The notes under the pieces were generated by a model. That model had not been told where the DNA came from and made no database searches. It saw nothing but the letters and a program-made list of their open reading frames with translations. A DNA stretch of 64,000 nucleotides from Roseicella aerolata (GTDB lineage: Bacteria; Pseudomonadota; Alphaproteobacteria; Acetobacterales; Acetobacteraceae). Shown here one piece after another: positions 38,909 to 50,269 of the stretch. Positions within the stretch are counted from its first letter, which is position 1; the number at the start of each line of letters is the position of its first letter. The position numbers were made by a program, and so were the translations under genes. The stretch spans positions 53,253 through 117,252 of the forward strand of contig NZ_JAJAQI010000018.1 of NCBI RefSeq assembly GCF_020523605.1, read 5' to 3'.

Positions 38909-40807
38909 CTACTGGCGCGGCGGCTGCTGCGTTTCGCGCTTGCCCTGCTCCACCACGCCAACGCGCGCCGGCTCCACCCACCAGCTGTCGAGCGCCAGCG
39001 CGTATTTCGGGTTGCGCGGGGGCCGGCCGAGCTTGTCCCAGTAGGCCACGCGGAAGGTCCGGCTATGCCAGTTCGGCACCATGAAATCGTTCCAGAGCAG
39101 CACGCGGTCGAGCGCGCGGGTGCGCGCCACCAGCTCCTCGCGGTCCGGCGCGCCGACCACCATCTCGACCAGCTCGTCGATCACCGGGTCGCAGATGCCG
39201 GCGATGTTCTGGCTGCCGTTCTCCTGGGCCTTGGCGCAGGTGAAGTAGTCGCGCTGCTCGTTGCCCGGCGACAGGCTCTGGCCGATGACGTCCACGGTCA
39301 TGTCGTAGTCGAAGGCGTCCATGCGCACCTGGTACTGCGCGGGGTCCACGGTGCGCACGCGCGGCTCCATCCCGAGGCGTTCCAGGCTGCGGATATAGGG
39401 TAGCGCCACGCGCTCGAAGCTCGGGCCGTTCAGCAGGATCTCGAAGGCGAAATTCTCGCCGCGGGCATTGACCAGCCTGCGGTCGCGCACCGTCCAGCCG
39501 GCCTGGCGCAGCAGGTCCAGCGCGCGGCGCAGCCCTTCCCGGTTGTTGCCGGAACCGTCGGTGACGGGCAGCCTGTATTCCTCGGTGAAGAGCCGGTCGG
39601 GCACCTTGCCGCGGTACTTCTCCAGGATCTCCAACTCCCGCCCCTGCGGCACGCCGGAGGAGGCCAGCTCGGAGTTCGAGAAGTAGGAGGTGGTGCGCGC
39701 GTAGCTGCCGTAGAACAGGTTGGCGTTCATCCACTCGAAGTCGAAGACCTCGATCAGCGCGCGGCGGACGCGGGCATCCTGGAAGAGCGGGCGGCGCAGG
39801 TTCATGGCGAAGGCCTGCATGCCGGTCGGCAGCTCGTGCCGGATCTCGTCGCGCTTCACCAGGCCGCGGCGGACGGCGGGGAAGTCATAGGCCGTCGCCC
39901 ATTCCTTGGCGATGTTCTCGGTCCGGAAGTCGATCTGCCCGGCCTTGAAGGCCTCCAGCGCCACCGTGCTGTCCCGGAAATACTCGTAGCGCATGGAGTC
40001 GAAATTGGCGGTGCCCTTCATGGTGGGCAGGTCGCGCGCCCAGTAATTCTCGACGCGCCGGTAGACCAGGCTGCGTCCGGCCTCGAACCGCTCCAGCCGG
40101 TAGGGGCCGGACCCCAGCGGGATGTCGAGCAGCGGGCGGCTGAAGTCCCGGCCCTCCCACCAGTGCTTCGGCAACACCGGCATCTGGCCGAGGATGAGGG
40201 CGAGTTCGCGGTTCTCGTTGTTGCGGAATCGGAAGACGACGCGGCGGCCGCCCTCCGCCATCACCTCCGCCACATCCGCCCAATAGGCGCGGTAGAAGGG
40301 CCGCCCCTGGGCGCGGAGGGTGTTGAAGGTCCAGACCACGTCCTCGGGCGTGATCGGCCGGCCGTCATGCCACTTCGCCTCCGGCCGCAGCTCGAAGGTC
40401 ACGCCCATGCGGTCGGCCGGCACCTCGATCATGCCGGCGAGGTGGCAGTATTCGGTGCTCGCCTCCTCCGCGCTTTCCTTCAGCAGCGTGTCGTAGAGGT
40501 TGCCGAGGCCCACGGCGGCGGTGCCGCGCAGGATGAACTGGTTGAAGCTGTCGAAGCTGCCGAGGGCGGTCAGTGCGATCTCGCCGCCCTTCGGGGCATC
40601 CGGGTTCACCCAGGGCCAGTGCCGGAAATCGGCCGGCAGGGCGGGGTCGCCCAGCAGGGAAAGGGCATGGGTCCGGATGGTGCCGTCCGGCCCCGCCTTG
40701 CCGGCAGGCGTGGCCGCGCCGGCGGCGCGGCCCCAGGGGAGGATGGTCAGCGCGGGAAGGGCGAGGCCAAGGGTCACGCCATTGGCCAGCAGGTCGCGGC
40801 GATGCAT
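38909..40807 (-). CDS. yejA: Oligopeptide ABC transporter substrate-binding protein YejA
   Basis: A 632-residue periplasmic binding protein of the peptide (SBP family 5) class. The N-terminus has a HRRDLLANG twin-arginine-like motif and a hydrophobic stretch up to about residue 33. Core blocks are [98 protein letters not shown] and [18 protein letters not shown] near the end. This order is diagnostic of YejA/MppA-like proteins. ATG 40807. It begins the yejABEF operon, with a palindrome-rich spacer upstream. Confidence 0.93.
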   Translation of the reverse strand: MHRRDLLANGVTLGLALPALTILPWGRAAGAATPAGKAGPDGTIRTHALSLLGDPALPADFRHWPWVNPDAPKGGEIALTALGSFDSFNQFILRGTAAVGLGNLYDTLLKESAEEASTEYCHLAGMIEVPADRMGVTFELRPEAKWHDGRPITPEDVVWTFNTLRAQGRPFYRAYWADVAEVMAEGGRRVVFRFRNNENRELALILGQMPVLPKHWWEGRDFSRPLLDIPLGSGPYRLERFEAGRSLVYRRVENYWARDLPTMKGTANFDSMRYEYFRDSTVALEAFKAGQIDFRTENIAKEWATAYDFPAVRRGLVKRDEIRHELPTGMQAFAMNLRRPLFQDARVRRALIEVFDFEWMNANLFYGSYARTTSYFSNSELASSGVPQGRELEILEKYRGKVPDRLFTEEYRLPVTDGSGNNREGLRRALDLLRQAGWTVRDRRLVNARGENFAFEILLNGPSFERVALPYIRSLERLGMEPRVRTVDPAQYQVRMDAFDYDMTVDVIGQSLSPGNEQRDYFTCAKAQENGSQNIAGICDPVIDELVEMVVGAPDREELVARTRALDRVLLWNDFMVPNWHSRTFRVAYWDKLGRPPRNPKYALALDSWWVEPARVGVVEQGKRETQQPPRQ

Positions 40808-40854
40808 GACCGCAGGATGGGGGTTCGGACCGGCCGGGACAACCTTCGCCCGGG

Positions 40855-40910
40855 GCGGATCGCGCAGGGGCATGTATCTGCCCGGCGACCGATGGCCTGC
40901 AGCGGATCGG
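40855..40910. repeat. GCGGATCG-type repeat upstream of yejA
   Basis: GCGGATCGCGC at 40855-40865 and AGCGGATCGG at 40901-40910 are two tandem copies of the dispersed core, with a partial hairpin GGGGCATGTATCTGCCC between them. It lies in the 128-base space between hisN and yejA, where a promoter for yejA is expected. Confidence 0.45.
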
Positions 40911-40935
40911 CCTTCGGTTCCGAACGGAATCCGGT

Positions 40936-41721
40936 TCAGCCGCCCAGCAGCCCCACCGCCTCCTCCAGCAGCGCCGGGTCGCCCACCGCCAGCACCCGCC
41001 CGTCGCTCCCGAGCGTCAGGGGCCTGCCGTCCCAGCCCGTGACGCGCCCGCCGGCGCCCGCCACCACCGGCACCAGCGCCGCCCAGTCCCAGGGCTTCAT
41101 GGTGCTCTCGCAGACCACATCCACCAGGCCCAGCGCCAGCAGGCCATAGGCGTAGCAGTCGCCGCCCCAGGTGACGCGGCGGGCGGCGGCGCGCAGCCGC
41201 TCGAAGCCCGGGCGGTCCTCGGGCTCGAACATGTCGGGGCTGGTGCAGGACAGTTCGGCATTGCCGACCGCCGGGCAGGGCCGGCAGCGGGCGGTGCCGC
41301 CAAGCGGGGAGCGGAAGCGGGTCGGCTCCCCCTCGACGCCGATCCAGCGCTCCCCGATGCCGGGCTGGTCGATCAGGCCGAGGACGGGGCGCCCCCGGTG
41401 CAGCAGGCCGATCAGCGTGCCGAACAGGGGCCGGCCGGTGACGAAGGCGCGGGTGCCGTCGATCGGGTCCAGCACCCAGAGCCACTCCGCCTCCGGCCGC
41501 TCCGGCCCGTACTCCTCGCCCCAGATGCCGTGCTCCGGGAAGCGCTCCCGCAGCAGGGCGCGGATGGCGAGTTCGGCTTGGCGGTCGGCCTCGGTCACCG
41601 GGCTGGCATCGCCCTTGGCCTCGACCAGCAGCGGGCTGCGGAAGAGCGGACGGATGACCTGGCCGGCGAGATCGGCCGCCGCCTCGGCCGCCGCGACGAA
41701 GGCGGGCTCGACCGCGCTCAT
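40936..41721 (-). CDS. hisN: Inositol-monophosphatase-family phosphatase, HisN type
   Basis: A 261-residue phosphatase. The metal motif is Glu69-Glu70 in WGEEYG, Asp85 and Asp88 in DPIDGT, and Asp212 in KPWDWAA. It also has KGDASPVTEADRQAE near residue 36. Proteins with this pattern in alphaproteobacteria are usually annotated histidinol-phosphatase (HisN) or inositol phosphatase, both with a two-to-three magnesium mechanism. The exact substrate is not proven by sequence. A single gene in this direction, upstream of yejA. ATG 41721. Confidence 0.87.
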   Translation of the reverse strand: MSAVEPAFVAAAEAAADLAGQVIRPLFRSPLLVEAKGDASPVTEADRQAELAIRALLRERFPEHGIWGEEYGPERPEAEWLWVLDPIDGTRAFVTGRPLFGTLIGLLHRGRPVLGLIDQPGIGERWIGVEGEPTRFRSPLGGTARCRPCPAVGNAELSCTSPDMFEPEDRPGFERLRAAARRVTWGGDCYAYGLLALGLVDVVCESTMKPWDWAALVPVVAGAGGRVTGWDGRPLTLGSDGRVLAVGDPALLEEAVGLLGG

Positions 41722-41843
41722 GCCCCCGGCCCCCGGCGCCCCGCGACCGGATCCATCAGTGCCCGCATGCCTCGCCCCCACGGTTTGCGCCCTGCCGGGG
41801 GGTTGGTTAGAAGCCCCGCTTCCTCCTGTCCACGGCGGGCCGC

Positions 41844-42692
41844 ATGTCCAACCTCATCGCCTTCCAGGGCCTGCCCGGGGCCTATTCCGACCTGGCCTGC
41901 CGCGCCGCCTATCCCGGCTGGCGCACCCTGCCCTGCCCGAGCTTCGAGGCGGCGATGGATGCCGTCCGCAGCGGGGAGGCGCAGCTTGCCATGCTGCCCT
42001 GCGAGAACTCGCTGGCCGGCCGGGTGCCGGACATCCACCGCCTGCTGCCCGAAAGCGGCCTCTCCGTCGTCGGCGAGCATTTCGAGCGGGTGGAGCACTG
42101 CCTGCTGGCGCCGCGCGGCGCGACGCTGGCCACGCTGAAGCGGGCGCACAGCCACCCCGTCGCGCTCGGCCAGGTGCGGAAGATCCTGCGGGAGCTGAAC
42201 CTCACGCCGGTGATCGAGGCCGACACGGCCGGCGCCGCGCATCTGATCGCCGAGCGTGGCGGCATCGAGGATGCGGCGATCGCCTCGGCGCTGGCGGCCG
42301 AGACCTACGGGCTCGAGATCCTGCGGCGGAACGTGGAGGATGCGGCGCACAACACCACGCGCTTCTATGTCTGCGCCCCTGGCCCGGCCTGGCCGCCGGC
42401 GGCGACGCCGGACTGCGTGACCACCTTCGTCTTCCGCGTCCGCAACATCCCGGCCGCGCTCTACAAGGCGCTCGGCGGCTTCGCCACCAACGGCGTGAAC
42501 ATGACGAAGCTGGAGAGCTACATGCTCGATGGCGAGTTCACCGCGACGCAGTTCCTGGCCGATGTGGACGGGCACCCGCACCAGCCGCCGGTGCAGCGGG
42601 CCTTGGAGGAGCTGGCCTATTTCAGCCGCGAGCTGAAGGTGCTCGGCGCCTACCGGGCGCACCGCTACCGGCTGGAGCACCAGGGCCGGTAG
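41844..42692 (+). CDS. pheA: Prephenate dehydratase
   Basis: A 282-residue enzyme for phenylalanine synthesis. The catalytic domain, residues 1-185, has QGLPGAYSDLA near the start, MLPCENSLAGRVPDIHRLL around 50-68, and the TTRF motif at Thr171-Thr172-Arg173-Phe174, which decarboxylates and dehydrates prephenate. The ACT domain, from about residue 195 (TTFVFRVRNIPAALYKALGGFATNGVNMTKLESY), binds phenylalanine for feedback control. No chorismate mutase domain is attached. ATG 41844. It is divergent from hisN. Confidence 0.94.
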   Translation: MSNLIAFQGLPGAYSDLACRAAYPGWRTLPCPSFEAAMDAVRSGEAQLAMLPCENSLAGRVPDIHRLLPESGLSVVGEHFERVEHCLLAPRGATLATLKRAHSHPVALGQVRKILRELNLTPVIEADTAGAAHLIAERGGIEDAAIASALAAETYGLEILRRNVEDAAHNTTRFYVCAPGPAWPPAATPDCVTTFVFRVRNIPAALYKALGGFATNGVNMTKLESYMLDGEFTATQFLADVDGHPHQPPVQRALEELAYFSRELKVLGAYRAHRYRLEHQGR

Positions 42693-42944
42693 GGCAGGCG
42701 GCGTCCGGCAGGGCGGACCCGCAGCCGGCGGATCTTGCGCCCGCCGCGGGCTTCGCTGCCGCCCCGCCCGGCGCAGGCCCGGCTTGCCGCGCCACGGCCG
42801 GACACCGGCGCCCTCACGCCCCCGGATCGCCGCCCTCCGGCCACCCGCGGCCCGTCCGCGCGTTGCTCACCGCTGCCGGTCCCGCCACGCGCCCCGCATC
42901 CGCGGCCCCCACGCCCTGCCGGACCGCAAGCTGGGAGAGGGTTG

Positions 42945-43607
42945 GTGGCCCCTGAGATGCGGCGTGACGGCCGGCGGCAGAGCTGGTTCGCCTGGGTGTG
43001 CCTGGCCGCCATGGTTGCGGTGGCCGCCTGGTTCTGGAGTCTCGACAAGCGCTCCGCCGCGCTCGGCACGCTGGTCGCGCTGGGCGGGTGCCTGGCCCTG
43101 ATGCTGCCGCCGCGGGAGCGCATGCGGCGCCTGCCCTGGCGGCTGCGGGCGCTGCCCCGCCGGCTGGATGCGGTGCCGGCGTTGGCCTCGCTGCTCTCCA
43201 GCCCGGGCTACGGGCTGAACTGGTTCTACGGCGCCAACCCCTATGACGAGACGGTGCATCTGCTGAGCGGGGTGCTGGCGGGCGCGGTCTTCGCCGCGCT
43301 GCTGCTGGCGGATGGGCGGGCGCGCGGCGCGTTCCGGCTGGTGCTGGCCGGGGCGGGATCCGGCCTGGTGCTCGGCATCGGCTGGGAGCTCTTCGAATGG
43401 GCCACCGGCCTGATCGGCGACTGGACCGACACCTGGACGGATGTGGCGCTGACGGCCGCCGGCTCGGCGCTGGGCGCCGCGGGCTGGCATGGCCTGGCGC
43501 GGCGCCGGGCCAGGAAGGCAGGGCGGCAGCCCGCCCCCGCGGCCTGGCCGGATGCCGCATTGCCGCCGCGGCGCCTCGGCCCCAGCGGCAGGCTGTCGGG
43601 CGGATGA
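42945..43607 (+). CDS. Small membrane protein of DUF2238-like type
   Basis: A 220-residue protein with four to five hydrophobic segments. Conserved polar residues inside or beside them are seen in YDETVHLLSGVLAGAVFAALLL, GWELFEWATGLIG and TDVALTAAGSALGAAG. The E/H-containing E-T-V-H-L and W-E-L-F-E motifs are the features by which DUF2238-type proteins are recognised. The function is unknown. GTG 42945 has GAGAGG four to five bases upstream and was preferred, with ATG 42957 possible. Its stop overlaps the next gene (ATGA), so the two are coupled. Confidence 0.65.
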   Translation: MAPEMRRDGRRQSWFAWVCLAAMVAVAAWFWSLDKRSAALGTLVALGGCLALMLPPRERMRRLPWRLRALPRRLDAVPALASLLSSPGYGLNWFYGANPYDETVHLLSGVLAGAVFAALLLADGRARGAFRLVLAGAGSGLVLGIGWELFEWATGLIGDWTDTWTDVALTAAGSALGAAGWHGLARRRARKAGRQPAPAAWPDAALPPRRLGPSGRLSGG

Positions 43608-44398
43608 GCATGCCGCCGGGCAGCGACCCCGCGCATCGCAGGGATCCGGGGGACTCCATGCTGGTCGCCACCTACAATGCCCATCGCGGCCGCGGGCCGG
43701 CGGGCTGGTTCCGGCCGGACCGCATCCTCGGCGTCATCGCCGAGATCCGGCCCGAGCTGATCGCCCTGCAGGAGGCGCAGCACTATCTCCGCCGCGGCAC
43801 GCCCATGCTGGATGCGCGGGTGATGGCCGAGGAGCTCGGCCTGCGCGCCCTCGCCCTGCCGGAACGGCCGGACCACCAGGGCTGGCGCAGCAACCTGCTG
43901 CTGGTGCGGCGGGAGGCAGAGGTGCTGGCGGGCCCGATCGGCCTCCGCCTCGGCGGGATGGAGCCGCGCGGCGCGCTGCTGGCGGTGCTGGACCTCGGCC
44001 ATGGCCCCCTGCGGGTGATCGGCACGCATCTGAGCCTCGGCGCGGGGCAGCGGCGGGTGCAGGCCGGCCTGCTGCTGCATGCCATGGAGACGGGGCCGGG
44101 ACAGGGCCTGCCGACGCTGCTGCTGGGCGACCTGAACGAGTGGCGGGTCGGGCGCGGCGCGCTCGGCGTGCTGGAGTCGGTCTTCGGCACGCCGCCGCCG
44201 GCGCCGACCTTCCCGGCCTTCCGCCCGGTGGGCTCGCTGGACCGGATCCTCGGCTGGCCGCCCGGGCTGGTGACGGGCGTCGCGGCGCATGACACGCCGC
44301 TGGCGCGGCGTGCCTCGGACCACCTGCCGCTGACGGCGCGGGTGGGGACGGGGGTGCTCGCGGCAAAGTCCGCGAAGGGCGCGTCGGCGCGCCGCTAA
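43604..44398 (+). CDS. Endonuclease/exonuclease/phosphatase (EEP) family protein
   Basis: A 264-residue EEP-fold protein. LVATYNAHRG near residue 20 gives the first metal/nucleotide strand with Asn, IALQEAQHYLRR near 50 holds the catalytic Glu, VIGTHLSLGAGQRRVQA near 140 the His-containing motif, TLLLGDLNEWRVG near 172 the Asp/Asn motif, and RRASDHLPLTARV near 245 the terminal DH motif. Those are the residues of phosphodiester-cleaving EEP enzymes such as exonuclease III or lipid phosphatases. Target unknown. The ATG at 43604 overlaps the upstream stop. A later ATG (43658) would begin at the first strand. Confidence 0.85.
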   Translation: MSMPPGSDPAHRRDPGDSMLVATYNAHRGRGPAGWFRPDRILGVIAEIRPELIALQEAQHYLRRGTPMLDARVMAEELGLRALALPERPDHQGWRSNLLLVRREAEVLAGPIGLRLGGMEPRGALLAVLDLGHGPLRVIGTHLSLGAGQRRVQAGLLLHAMETGPGQGLPTLLLGDLNEWRVGRGALGVLESVFGTPPPAPTFPAFRPVGSLDRILGWPPGLVTGVAAHDTPLARRASDHLPLTARVGTGVLAAKSAKGASARR

Positions 44399-44808
44399 GC
44401 GTCCACCGCGTGCGCCTTCAGGTCCTCCAGGCTGCACACCTCCAGCGCCGCGATATGCGTCGCCTCCAGCAACACGCGCGGCGCCATGCCGGCCGCCCGC
44501 GCCTCCTCCCACCGCGCGGCGCAGAGGCACCAGCGGTCGCCGGGCTTCAGGCCGGCGAAGCCGAATTCCGGCCGCGGGGTGGAGAGGTCATTGCCGCGCG
44601 CCCTGGAGAAGGCGAGGAATTCCGCGGTCATCTCGGCGCAGACCACATGCAGGCCGAGATCCTCCGGCCCCGTGTTGCAGCAGCCATCCCGGAAGAAGCC
44701 GGTCAGCGGCGCGACGGAGCAGGGCAGCAGCGGGCCGCCCAGGACATTGGTGGGCGGGGGCTGCCCCCCGCCGCCGCGCCGCCCCGGGCCGAGCCCACCA
44801 TCGGGCAT
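44395..44808 (-). CDS. DUF2237-family protein
   Basis: A 137-residue protein. From residue about 20: NVLGGPLLPCSVAPLTGFFRDGCCNTGPEDLGLHVVCAEMTAEFLAF is the diagnostic DUF2237 block with three conserved cysteines, followed by PGDRWCLCAARWEEARAAGMAPRVLLEATH. The function of the family is unknown; the Cys/His residues could hold a metal. The protein ends convergent with the EEP gene, overlapping it by four bases. It starts 3 bases downstream of the pckA stop, in the same direction, so it may be co-transcribed with pckA. Confidence 0.88.
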   Translation of the reverse strand: MPDGGLGPGRRGGGGQPPPTNVLGGPLLPCSVAPLTGFFRDGCCNTGPEDLGLHVVCAEMTAEFLAFSRARGNDLSTPRPEFGFAGLKPGDRWCLCAARWEEARAAGMAPRVLLEATHIAALEVCSLEDLKAHAVDA

Positions 44809-44811
44809 GGG

Positions 44812-46407
<1,596 letters not shown>

Positions 46408-46553
46408 ACACTACTCCTTCACGCGGTCTTCCCGGCGCCGCATCATCTTTCGGGTCCGGGGCGGAACCGGCGGTGTGCTTAATCTCAACGGCTAAATTAC
46501 GGCGGCGCCCCGGATGCGGTCAACGTGACCCCAGGCCGAATTGCAACCTGGAG

Positions 46554-47279
46554 TCATGCCAATCGTGACCGGGCTTCCCGCGTCGCACGAATCAATTCGG
46601 CGCGGACCCCATCCGGCCCCGCCACCGGGGCGGCGAAGGAGAGGCGGAGCACCTTATCGTTAAGCCCGAGATCGGCCCCGTCCGGATCCACCGCCGCCAT
46701 CCGCCAGGGCCCGGCCGGGCCGCCCAGCAGGCCCATGGCGATCGCCGCCACGGCATCGGCATGGTCCTCGTTCATATGGGCGATGATGTCGGCCTCGGCC
46801 GCCGCGACGGCGGCGGTCGCGGCCGGGTCGGGCCGGAGGTCCGAGACGCGCAGCCTGAGCGCCCGGGCGAATCCGCCGACCAGCAGCGCGCCGCCCAGGG
46901 CGACGCGCCAAAGCGCGAAGTCCCCGAAATCGGCATAGAGCGCGGCATAGGGGTGCTTCGCCAGGAACCGGGCCTTGAGCGCCGGGACCTCCGCCTCCGG
47001 CACGGGAGAGGCAAGCCCGGTCAGGGTCACGCGCGGCGCGGTCTGCGGGTTGACCTCGGCCGGCAGCCCCTGGAAGAGCAGGGCGCAGCGCGGCTCCGCC
47101 CGCAGATGCCGGGTATGCTCGGACAGGGAGGAGAGCAGCAGCAGGGGGGAGAGGTCCGGGGCGGTGGCCGGGGTGACCAGGCTCGCGAAGGGTTGCCCCT
47201 CCTGCTGGGTGGCCAGGGTGGCCGATGCCGCGCCGCGGATCAGCCGCCGCGCCTCGAAAGCCGGGTTGTCGCTCACCAT
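46554..47279 (-). CDS. HugZ/pyridoxamine-phosphate-oxidase-like protein
   Basis: A 241-residue protein with a split-barrel domain. Residues about 10-140 include [33 protein letters not shown] and [24 protein letters not shown], the flavin-binding region of PNPOx-like proteins, and a C-terminal DUF2470-like part ([19 protein letters not shown], with an HMNxDH motif). Together these are typical of HugZ-type haem-degrading proteins or related flavoproteins. ATG 47279 has GGGAG eight bases upstream; a TTG at 47306 is the alternative. It stands between pckA and chvI. Confidence 0.82.
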   Translation of the reverse strand: MVSDNPAFEARRLIRGAASATLATQQEGQPFASLVTPATAPDLSPLLLLSSLSEHTRHLRAEPRCALLFQGLPAEVNPQTAPRVTLTGLASPVPEAEVPALKARFLAKHPYAALYADFGDFALWRVALGGALLVGGFARALRLRVSDLRPDPAATAAVAAAEADIIAHMNEDHADAVAAIAMGLLGGPAGPWRMAAVDPDGADLGLNDKVLRLSFAAPVAGPDGVRAELIRATREARSRLA

Positions 47280-47372
47280 CTCGCTCCCGTCCGGGTTGCG
47301 CCACAATCCCGTACCATATTGGCGCCATCACTGCCTGCACGAGGACCGGGGCCGCCCCCGGCGGAGAGCACC

Positions 47373-48074
<702 letters not shown>

Positions 48075-48169
48075 GCGGGCCGCTGCCCGCCCGGCGGAGC
48101 CCGGTCGCCGGGACAAGATGGCCTGCGCCCCCCGGGGGGCCTACACCCGGTGTGACCTCAGGACCCCCC

Positions 48170-49840
48170 ATGCCCGATGTCGGCCTGCCGCCCGACCCGA
48201 CCTCCGTCGCCACCGCGCCGCCGCGCCGCCGCTGGGTCTCCCCCCTGCTGCGGCGGATCCTGCTGCTGAACATCCTGCCGCCGGCGCTGCTGGCGGCGGC
48301 CATGCTCTACCTGGACCAGTACCAGAACGGGCTGCTGGCGGCCGAGGTGGAGGCGATGCGCACCCAGGCCCGCATCTATGCCGGCGCCATCGCCGAGGCG
48401 GCGACGCGCCTGCAGGACGATCGCGCCGTGCTGGTGCCGGAGCAGGCCCGGCCGCTGCTGCGCCGCCTGGTCGATCCCTCCCCCAACACCCAGGCCCGGC
48501 TCTTCGACAATACCGGCCTCGTCGTCGCCGACAGCCGGGTGCGGGAAGGCGCGGGCGGGGCGGTGGTCACGGAACCCCTCGCCCCGCCCGAGCCGCGCGG
48601 CGCCTTCTCCCTCACCATCGCCGGCCTCTATGACCGGGTGCTGGGGCTGCTGCCGCGCGGCGGCCGGCAGAATGTCGATATCGACGTGAACCCGGACGCC
48701 CCCTCCTTCGACTGGCAGCCCGATCTCGGCCCCGACCGGCGGGAGGAGCTGCGCCTGGCGCTGGAGGGGGGCGTGACGCCCTATATCCGCCGCACCGCGG
48801 ATGGCCGGCTGCTGGTCTCGCTGGCCGAGCCGGCGCGGCGCGGCAACCAGTCCGTCGGCATCGTGCTGCTGACGCGCGAGGCGCGGGAGGTGGACCGGCG
48901 GCTCTTCGAGATCCGCGCCAGCGTGCTCGGCATCTTCGGCGTGGCACTGGCGCTGACCGTCGCCCTCTCCTTCTACCTCGCGCAGACCCTGGCCAGCCCG
49001 ATCATGCAGCTCGCCGGCTCCGCCGCCGCCATGCGCCAGGGCGAGGGGCGCAGCGGCAGCGTCCCCGCCACGCTGCTGCGACGGGAGGACGAGATCGGCA
49101 TCCTGGCGCGCGACCTGCAATCCGCCGCCCGCGCCCTCTGGGCCCGGATCGACACCAATGAACGCTTCGCGGCCGATGTGGCGCATGAGCTGCGCAACCC
49201 GCTGACCAGCGTGCGCAGCGCCATCGAGACCCTGCGCCGGATCGAGAACCCCGAGCAGCAGAAGCGCCTGCTGGCGATCATCGCCGACGACGCGGTGCGC
49301 ATGGACCGGCTGATCGCCGACATCTCCGACAGCTCCCGCGTCGATGCGGAGCTGTCGCGCACCGCGGCCGTCCCGGTGGATGTCGCGCCGATCCTCTCGA
49401 CCCTGGCCGAGCTGCACGAGGCCACGCGCAAGGAGGACGACCCGCATGTGGTGCTGGAGGCACCGGCGGGCGGCCTGGTGGTGCGCGGCGTCGAGGGCCG
49501 GCTGGTGCAGGTCTTCCGCAACCTGCTGGGCAACGCGATCTCCTTCAGCCCGGCGAACGGCAGGGTGACGGTCCGCGCCCGCCCGGCCGGGTCGCTGGTC
49601 GAGGTGGTGGTGGAGGATGAGGGCCCCGGCATCCCGGAGCAGAAGCTGGAGCACATCTTCGAGCGCTTCTATTCCGAGCGCCCGAGTGGCGAGCGATTCG
49701 GCCAGCATTCCGGCCTCGGCCTCTCGATCTGCCGGCAGATCGTGGAGGGGCTGCGCGGCCGCATCGCCGCCGAGAACCGCCGCGACGCCAGCGGGAAGGT
49801 GCTGGGGGCGCGGTTCATCGTGCGGCTGCCGGTCGCGTAG
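48170..49840 (+). CDS. chvG: Sensor histidine kinase ChvG
   Basis: A 556-residue kinase. Two membrane helices (about residues 27-45 and 255-275) flank a periplasmic sensor with a stimulus-sensing domain. A HAMP domain follows at about 275-325. His339 in DVAHELRNPLTSVRSAIETLRR is the phosphorylated residue. The ATPase has NLLGNAISFSP (N-box), VEDEGPGIP (G1), FERFYSERPSGERFGQHSGLGLSIC (F and G2 boxes). It should phosphorylate ChvI. Its last 6 codons are part of the 51-bp tandem repeat at 49821 and the TAG stop falls inside copy 1. GTG 48152 is an alternative start. Confidence 0.93.
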   Translation: MPDVGLPPDPTSVATAPPRRRWVSPLLRRILLLNILPPALLAAAMLYLDQYQNGLLAAEVEAMRTQARIYAGAIAEAATRLQDDRAVLVPEQARPLLRRLVDPSPNTQARLFDNTGLVVADSRVREGAGGAVVTEPLAPPEPRGAFSLTIAGLYDRVLGLLPRGGRQNVDIDVNPDAPSFDWQPDLGPDRREELRLALEGGVTPYIRRTADGRLLVSLAEPARRGNQSVGIVLLTREAREVDRRLFEIRASVLGIFGVALALTVALSFYLAQTLASPIMQLAGSAAAMRQGEGRSGSVPATLLRREDEIGILARDLQSAARALWARIDTNERFAADVAHELRNPLTSVRSAIETLRRIENPEQQKRLLAIIADDAVRMDRLIADISDSSRVDAELSRTAAVPVDVAPILSTLAELHEATRKEDDPHVVLEAPAGGLVVRGVEGRLVQVFRNLLGNAISFSPANGRVTVRARPAGSLVEVVVEDEGPGIPEQKLEHIFERFYSERPSGERFGQHSGLGLSICRQIVEGLRGRIAAENRRDASGKVLGARFIVRLPVA

Positions 49841-50024
49841 CGATCGGCTGCGCCGCGCGTCCAGGGCAGGATGCGGCTGCCGGTCGCGGTGCGATCGGCT
49901 GCGCCGCGCGTCCCGGACAGGGTGCGGCTGCCGGTCGCGGTGCGACCGGCTGCGACGCGCGTCCCGGACAGGGTGCGGCTGCCGGTCGCGGTGCGACCGG
50001 CTGCGACGCGCGTCACGCCCGGCT
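49821..50024. repeat. Four tandem copies of a 51-bp unit starting in the chvG 3' end
   Basis: TGCGGCTGCCGGTCGCG starts at 49821, 49872, 49923 and 49974, exactly 51 bases apart. The unit continues with TAGCGATCGGCTGCGCCGCG in copy 1 and GTGCGA(T/C)CGGCTGCG in copies 2-4. Copy 1 contains the end of chvG and its TAG. Since 51 is a multiple of three, copies 2-4 stay open in the chvG frame and encode a 17-residue repeat RLPVAVRSAAPRVPDRV and variants. The open frame runs on into the next gene. Nothing else is seen in the 49841-50269 gap. Confidence 0.85.
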
Positions 50025-50269
50025 TCCGGGGGCGCACAGGGTGCGATTCGTGCCGCCACGCAGCCTGGTTGCCGCACCGCCCCCGGCGCTGCCGTCCGTG
50101 TCGCAGCCGACCCTGCTCCACCGCTCCCGCCTGCCACTCCCGCGCGAAACCGGGCGCAGGCTGCACGTCAATGCTGTGCCCCGGCCCGCCTGTCAGCCTA
50201 TATGCAAGACTGGATGGGAACGCCGGCCCCGCCCCGAGCGCTGGGCCGGAGAGGCAGGACAGCCACGGC

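Noticed and set aside
48158..50137. Minus-strand frame with repeated SHRDRQPH-type peptides
   Set aside because: The repeats come only from the 51-bp DNA repeat and the chvG shadow, and there is no start signal or domain.
49871..50269. Extended start of the dehydrogenase within the tandem repeat
   Set aside because: The dehydrogenase fold starts at 50270 (MGQIVIAEF) and the upstream residues are repeat and low-complexity sequence.
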